From positions 62,001-126,000 of the forward strand of contig NZ_NCSU01000015.1 in the NCBI RefSeq assembly GCF_002088945.1: DNA of 64,000 bases. Direction: 5' to 3'. The translations under genes and the position numbers were made by a program. Shown here piece by piece: positions 60,007 through 64,000 of this stretch. This stretch comes from Henriciella pelagia (GTDB lineage Bacteria; Pseudomonadota; Alphaproteobacteria; Caulobacterales; Hyphomonadaceae). The notes beneath the pieces were generated by a model. It had not been told where the DNA came from. It worked only from the letters and a program-made list of their open reading frames with translations, and searched no databases. Every line of letters starts with the position of its first letter. Within the stretch, counting starts at the first letter, position 1.

Positions 60007-61028
60007 CGCCGGGCCTGCAGCCGCCCGATCCGGCGGATTTCCCAACGCAAATCCACGCCCGTCACGTCCAGGACGCGAGCGCGAACGAGTTCACCAAGCG
60101 CTTCAATATCGGCGGCGGTCGCCTCGCCGGTATTGATCAGGAAGTTACAGTGCTTTTCGCTGACCTGCGCGCCGCCGACCCGCAACCCCCGGCATCCGGC
60201 CGCCTCGACCAGCTTCCAGCTGGAGCGCTGGCTCGGCGTGCCGGGCGGGTCGGGGTTCGCAAAGGTGGACCCGCCTGTCTTTTCCTTGATCGGCTGCGTC
60301 TCGGCGCGGCGCTTCTGATGTTCGGCGATTTCCCGGGATAGCGTATCAGGGTCTCCCTCTCCCGATCCTGTCAGCAGGATACCGGTGACGATAATGTCAT
60401 CGGGAAAATTGGTGTGGCGGTAGGAGAATTCGATCTTGGGGTCGCCATACTGCGCGATCTCGGCCTCAAACCGGACGCGCTCGCCGGACCGGGTGATGCC
60501 CTCAATCTGGTTGACAACATCCTTCAGTTCGCGGCCATAGCAGCCGGCATTGGTGCGCACAGCGCCGCCGACACATCCCGGTATGCCCGAAAAGAAGGAG
60601 AGCCCCGCAATCCCTTCCTTGGCTGCAGCCTTCGCAACCGAGAGGTCGAGCGCGCCAGCCCGGGCGAAGAGAGAGTTCGAGCCGGCCGCTTCGACGGCAC
60701 CCCAGTAGCCGCCCATCAGACGGATTGTGACGCCTTCGATACCGCCATCGCGGACAATCGTATTTGAGCCCATTCCGAGGAATGTGACCGGAACCTTCTC
60801 CGGCAGGGCTTTCAGGAAATCTGCAAGGTCATCCTCATCGGCGGGCAGGAAAAGCGCATCTGCCGGTCCGCCAACGCGAAACCATGTATAGGGCGCAAGC
60901 GGCTGATCGAGCAGCAGCTTGCCGCGCACGGCAGGAAGGTGGTCACGCCAGTCCGCCAAGTCAGGACCCAAGCTTGCTGGCGAGCGAATTGGCGTGGGCG
61001 GTGATGTCCCCTGCACCAAGGCAGACAA
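60003..61028 (-). CDS. murB: UDP-N-acetylenolpyruvoylglucosamine reductase
   Basis: The FAD enzyme that makes UDP-MurNAc. The 341-residue product has '[15 protein letters not shown]' (FAD), '[14 protein letters not shown]', '[18 protein letters not shown]' and '[13 protein letters not shown]' (the catalytic Ser region). The start at 61028 overlaps murC by 68 bases; a TTG near 60976 is an alternative with little overlap. Its 3' end overlaps the receptor gene by 4 bases. Confidence 0.95.
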   Translation of the reverse strand: MSALVQGTSPPTPIRSPASLGPDLADWRDHLPAVRGKLLLDQPLAPYTWFRVGGPADALFLPADEDDLADFLKALPEKVPVTFLGMGSNTIVRDGGIEGVTIRLMGGYWGAVEAAGSNSLFARAGALDLSVAKAAAKEGIAGLSFFSGIPGCVGGAVRTNAGCYGRELKDVVNQIEGITRSGERVRFEAEIAQYGDPKIEFSYRHTNFPDDIIVTGILLTGSGEGDPDTLSREIAEHQKRRAETQPIKEKTGGSTFANPDPPGTPSQRSSWKLVEAAGCRGLRVGGAQVSEKHCNFLINTGEATAADIEALGELVRARVLDVTGVDLRWEIRRIGRLQARR

Positions 61029-62370
61029 TCATGTCGCCAGGCTGAGCGGTATCCCGGATCACCTCCGGCAGCTCACCCAGGTCACCGAGCGCGCGCACAT
61101 CCTTGTGACCATGCGAGCGGATACTGAGTACCAGTTCGGCATGGCTTGCGCCTTCAATCGGGTCTTCGCCAGCGGCATAGACCGGGGCAATCAGCGCAAT
61201 ATCGGCTTCGCGGAAGCACTGGGAGAAATCTTCGAAGAGATCATGCAGGCGCGAATAACGGTGCGGCTGCGCCACAGCGATGACGCGGTTCGCTCCCTGC
61301 ATGGCACGGGCGGCCTTGAGAACGGCCTGAATCTCTACCGGGTGGTGGCCATAATCATCAATGATCCGGATGCCATTCCATTCACCGGCGGGCGTAAACC
61401 GGCGCTTAACGCCCCCAAAGTTTGCAAAGCTCTGCTTGATCTGCTCGGGCGTCGCATTCAGCTCGAGTGCGACAGTGATCGACGCGAGCGCGTTGGAAAC
61501 ATTGTGATCGCCCGCCATAGGCAGGCGCACCCCCTCGATGATCAGGTCCTCTCGCCCGAGACGGCCACGCACCATGACGTCGAAGGTCACGCCGTTCGGG
61601 TCCGATTCGAGATTGACGGCGCGCACATCCGCCTGGCGGTTGAAGCCATAGGTGATGATCCGGCGGTCCGATACACGGCTGACCATGGCCGAGACTTCGG
61701 GGTGGTCGGTGCAAAGGACGCCGAAACCGTAAAACGGAATGTTGCCGACATAGGTGTCAAAGGCTTTGCGGAGCGCTTCCATCGAGCCGTAATGCTCCAT
61801 GTGTTCAGGGTCCATATTGGTCACGATGGCGATGGTGGGCCTGAGCTTGGTGAAGGTGCCATCGCTCTCATCAGCCTCCAGGACGATCCAGTCCCCCCGG
61901 CCAGCCTTCGCGTTCGAGCCATAGGCGTTGATGATGCCGCCATTGATCACGGTCGGGTCCACACCGGCACCATCGAGAAGCGCAGCCACCATGGTCGTTG
62001 TTGTTGTCTTGCCGTGCGTGCCGGCGACAGCGACCGTCCATTTCATGCGGATGATCTCGGCCAGCATATCGGCGCGGCGCACAACCGGGATACCCTTGGC
62101 GCGGGCAGCCTGAACCTCGACATTGTCGCCCTTGATCGCAGACGAGATGATCACCGCCCCTGCACCATCCACATTTTCTGGCTTGTGGCCGATATGGACG
62201 GTCGCGCCCTTCTCACGAAGGCGCTCGACATTGGCGCTCTCCTTTACGTCAGAGCCCTGAACCTTGTAGCCGAGATTGATCATGATCTCGGCAATGCCGG
62301 ACATGCCGATGCCGCCAATGCCGACAAGGTGGGCCGGGCCGAGTTCGAATGGGGATGGTTTGAGGGTCAT
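60961..62370 (-). CDS. murC: UDP-N-acetylmuramate-L-alanine ligase
   Basis: Adds L-Ala to UDP-MurNAc. The 469-residue product has '[14 protein letters not shown]', the ATP loop '[13 protein letters not shown]', 'EADESDGTF' and '[15 protein letters not shown]', all typical of MurC. It overlaps murG by 4 bases. Confidence 0.97.
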   Translation of the reverse strand: MTLKPSPFELGPAHLVGIGGIGMSGIAEIMINLGYKVQGSDVKESANVERLREKGATVHIGHKPENVDGAGAVIISSAIKGDNVEVQAARAKGIPVVRRADMLAEIIRMKWTVAVAGTHGKTTTTTMVAALLDGAGVDPTVINGGIINAYGSNAKAGRGDWIVLEADESDGTFTKLRPTIAIVTNMDPEHMEHYGSMEALRKAFDTYVGNIPFYGFGVLCTDHPEVSAMVSRVSDRRIITYGFNRQADVRAVNLESDPNGVTFDVMVRGRLGREDLIIEGVRLPMAGDHNVSNALASITVALELNATPEQIKQSFANFGGVKRRFTPAGEWNGIRIIDDYGHHPVEIQAVLKAARAMQGANRVIAVAQPHRYSRLHDLFEDFSQCFREADIALIAPVYAAGEDPIEGASHAELVLSIRSHGHKDVRALGDLGELPEVIRDTAQPGDMIVCLGAGDITAHANSLASKLGS

Positions 62371-63476
62371 GCTGGTTGCTTTGCCACTTGTTCGGCGAGG
62401 TCTGCAAGATCGCTTGCTGCGGTGATTGTCCCGGTCACCCGCGCGAGCGCCGCACGGTTTTTCAAATCGGTCGCATCCTCAATACGCACCTTGATGAGTT
62501 CGCCCAACAGGTTCGGGTAGAGATTGTCCTCAAGCAGGACATCCGCCGCCCCTGCATCGACCAGCGCTTCGGCATTGGCCGTCTGATGATCGTCCATCGC
62601 GATCTTGAGAGGGATGAGAATGGATGGACGGCCCACGGCGGCGATTTCGCTCACCGTGCCTGCGCCTGAGCGGGCTATGATGAGATGCGCCGCAGCGAGC
62701 CGTTCCGGCATGTCAGAGAAGAACGGCTTCAATTCGTGCTGTAGCTGCACCTTGTCGTACACCGCCCGGACCTGCTCAAGCTGTTCCTCGCGAACCTGCT
62801 GCACCACTTTCAACCGCGCACGCAGCGTCGCCGGAAGGTGGTTTGCAATGGCAAGCGGGATGATGTCGCCGAGAATTTTTGCGCCCTGACTGCCGCCAGT
62901 GATGAAGATAGTGAGGCCGCCATCCATCGGCGGAAAAGGCTTGTCCCGCATCGCGGCGATGGGCGCGCGAACCGGATTGCCGACGGCGTGATGCACGGCG
63001 CCGGTGGGCAGGCGGTCGAGCCGGTCAAAGCCTGATGCGACAATGGCGGCCTTGCCTGCAAAGCGCCGGTTCACCCGCCCGAGTACGGCATTCTGCTCAT
63101 GGATGAGGATCGGCACCTTGCGCCGGGCCGCTGCACTCAGTGCCGGAAAGGCCGGATAGCCGCCAAAGCCTGCGACCAGCGACGGCTTCAGCCGCTTCAT
63201 GGTGGATGCGGCGGAATTGATACCGCCCCAGATTTTCAGCGCAGCACCCGGCAAGGTCCAGGGCTTGCGTGTATTGGGGCTCGCGGCCTTCACTTCTTCC
63301 TTCCAGTCCGCTGGGAAGTGTTCGGCATAACGCAGCCCGCGCTCATCGCTCATCAGGCCGACCTGCCAGCCGCGCGATCGCATTTCTTCGGCAAAGGCAG
63401 CGGCCGGGAACATATGCCCGCCCGTGCCGCCTGCACCGATGATCACGAGGGGCTTTGCTGCGTCAGGCTCTGCCAT
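62367..63476 (-). CDS. murG: Undecaprenyldiphospho-muramoylpentapeptide beta-N-acetylglucosaminyltransferase
   Basis: A GT-B glycosyltransferase that makes lipid II at the inner membrane. The 369-residue product has '[12 protein letters not shown]' (G loop 1), '[11 protein letters not shown]' and '[12 protein letters not shown]', the second loop '[12 protein letters not shown]', and '[23 protein letters not shown]' (UDP-GlcNAc site, shown in part). It overlaps ftsW by 14 bases. Confidence 0.97.
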   Translation of the reverse strand: MAEPDAAKPLVIIGAGGTGGHMFPAAAFAEEMRSRGWQVGLMSDERGLRYAEHFPADWKEEVKAASPNTRKPWTLPGAALKIWGGINSAASTMKRLKPSLVAGFGGYPAFPALSAAARRKVPILIHEQNAVLGRVNRRFAGKAAIVASGFDRLDRLPTGAVHHAVGNPVRAPIAAMRDKPFPPMDGGLTIFITGGSQGAKILGDIIPLAIANHLPATLRARLKVVQQVREEQLEQVRAVYDKVQLQHELKPFFSDMPERLAAAHLIIARSGAGTVSEIAAVGRPSILIPLKIAMDDHQTANAEALVDAGAADVLLEDNLYPNLLGELIKVRIEDATDLKNRAALARVTGTITAASDLADLAEQVAKQPA

Positions 63477-64000
63477 CCGGCCTCCAGGTCGTCGAAGTCT
63501 GGCGCCGAATAAGCGCCAGAGCGAGACCCAGAGTCAACGCGATACCGAGCATTGATGAGCCTCCATAGGAAATGAAAGGCAGCGTCATGCCCTTCGGGGG
63601 AAGAAGGTTCACATTCACACCGATATTGATGGCAGCCTGAAGGCCGAAAAGCGCAAAGAGTCCGGCAGCCGCAGCGCGGGGGTACGGGTCGCGGACGCGA
63701 GACGCGCCGCGGAAGCCGCGCCAGCAGATAAAGACGAACAGACCGATCAGCGCGAGGGCGGCGACATAGCCGAATTCTTCACTGAGCACAGCATAGATGA
63801 AATCGGTGTGGGCGTCCGGAAGCTCGGTCTTCACCGCGCCTTCACCCGGCCCCGCGCCAAAGATGCCGCCACGACCGATCGCCTGTGACGCCTTGTCGAT
63901 CTGGTAGGTGTCATATTCAGAAGGGTTGATGAAGCTGTTCACGCGAAAGCGGACATGCGGCAGGAGCGCATAAAGCGTGGCACTCAGACCTACGCCCCCA
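63463..64000 (-). CDS. ftsW: FtsW peptidoglycan glycosyltransferase (5' part beyond the window)
   Basis: The frame is open to base 64000, so only the C-terminal 178 residues are seen. They include the SEDS-family segments '[23 protein letters not shown]', '[12 protein letters not shown]' and '[20 protein letters not shown]' (each shown in part), with four hydrophobic helices. FtsW polymerises lipid II at the division site. RodA is excluded by context (next to murG). Confidence 0.95.
   Translation of the reverse strand, partial: GGVGLSATLYALLPHVRFRVNSFINPSEYDTYQIDKASQAIGRGGIFGAGPGEGAVKTELPDAHTDFIYAVLSEEFGYVAALALIGLFVFICWRGFRGASRVRDPYPRAAAAGLFALFGLQAAINIGVNVNLLPPKGMTLPFISYGGSSMLGIALTLGLALALIRRQTSTTWRPDGRA

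Noticed and set aside
60919-62520. 533-residue open frame on the plus strand
   Set aside because: It is antisense to murC and the end of murG; no start site or family.

Overview
The window is chromosomal DNA of a GC-rich alphaproteobacterium, most likely of the Hyphomonadaceae/Caulobacterales type. This placement is an inference from gene content and site types. The evidence is a dcw cell-wall/division cluster running ftsW-murG-murC-murB-ddl-ftsQ-ftsA-ftsZ followed by lpxC, bamD, recN and ligA, a petABC bc1 operon, alphaproteobacterial LexA boxes (GTTC-N7-GTTC) and CtrA-like sites (TTAAC-N6-TTAG). No rRNA, CRISPR array or prophage is visible. Most of the window is ordinary housekeeping sequence.

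Layout. 1-4820: a partial FAD oxidoreductase, a CAT-anticodon tRNA, two small envelope proteins, a TadG-like protein, a candidate short RNA or attenuator, and a PHA-depolymerase-like hydrolase with no ordinary start codon. 4831-11146: a ClpP paralogue, a large lipoprotein, the adenine salvage genes apt and mtnP flanking an acidic membrane-anchored protein, and a DUF1206 protein. 11371-15586: petABC and hemF. 15591-19209: a Doc/MazE-type toxin-antitoxin pair, a CCA-adding/poly(A) polymerase-like gene, DUF6111, CoA-type Nudix and DUF1285. 19262-26444: a five-gene MoxR/Bat-type operon (AAA+ ATPase, lipoprotein, DUF58, BatA/DUF4159, VWA-like), mostly translationally coupled.

26445-30145 is the accessory part. 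The 3' end of the last MoxR-operon gene is present again downstream as a diverged 120-bp copy. A palindromic repeat lies between the two copies. Then comes a low-GC two-gene type II restriction-modification (R-M) cassette, a short hypothetical gene and about 700 bp of intergenic palindromes. The R-M operon has a sigma70-like promoter whose -35 hexamer lies inside a perfect GTTC-N7-GTTC motif, so this R-M system may be under LexA/SOS control. The same motif stands just upstream of recN, a classic SOS gene, and serves as an internal reference.

30146-46739: a GNAT acetyltransferase, hydrolase, thioesterase and CPBP protease genes, rubredoxin and a TetR regulator divergent from a cytochrome P450, an AarF/UbiB-type kinase, glyoxalase I, an Ada-like alkyltransferase, an NtrC-type response regulator, thiolase, dapB, a cyclophilin, prmA and an aminopeptidase P. 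46736-64000: ligA-recN-bamD, an XRE regulator, lpxC and the dcw cluster. The dcw cluster is interrupted between ddl and murB by an opposite-strand TonB-receptor-like gene. Its upstream region holds a perfect TACANNTGTA palindrome, the operator core of BlaI/MecI/CopY repressors, and a second copy lies inside the gene.
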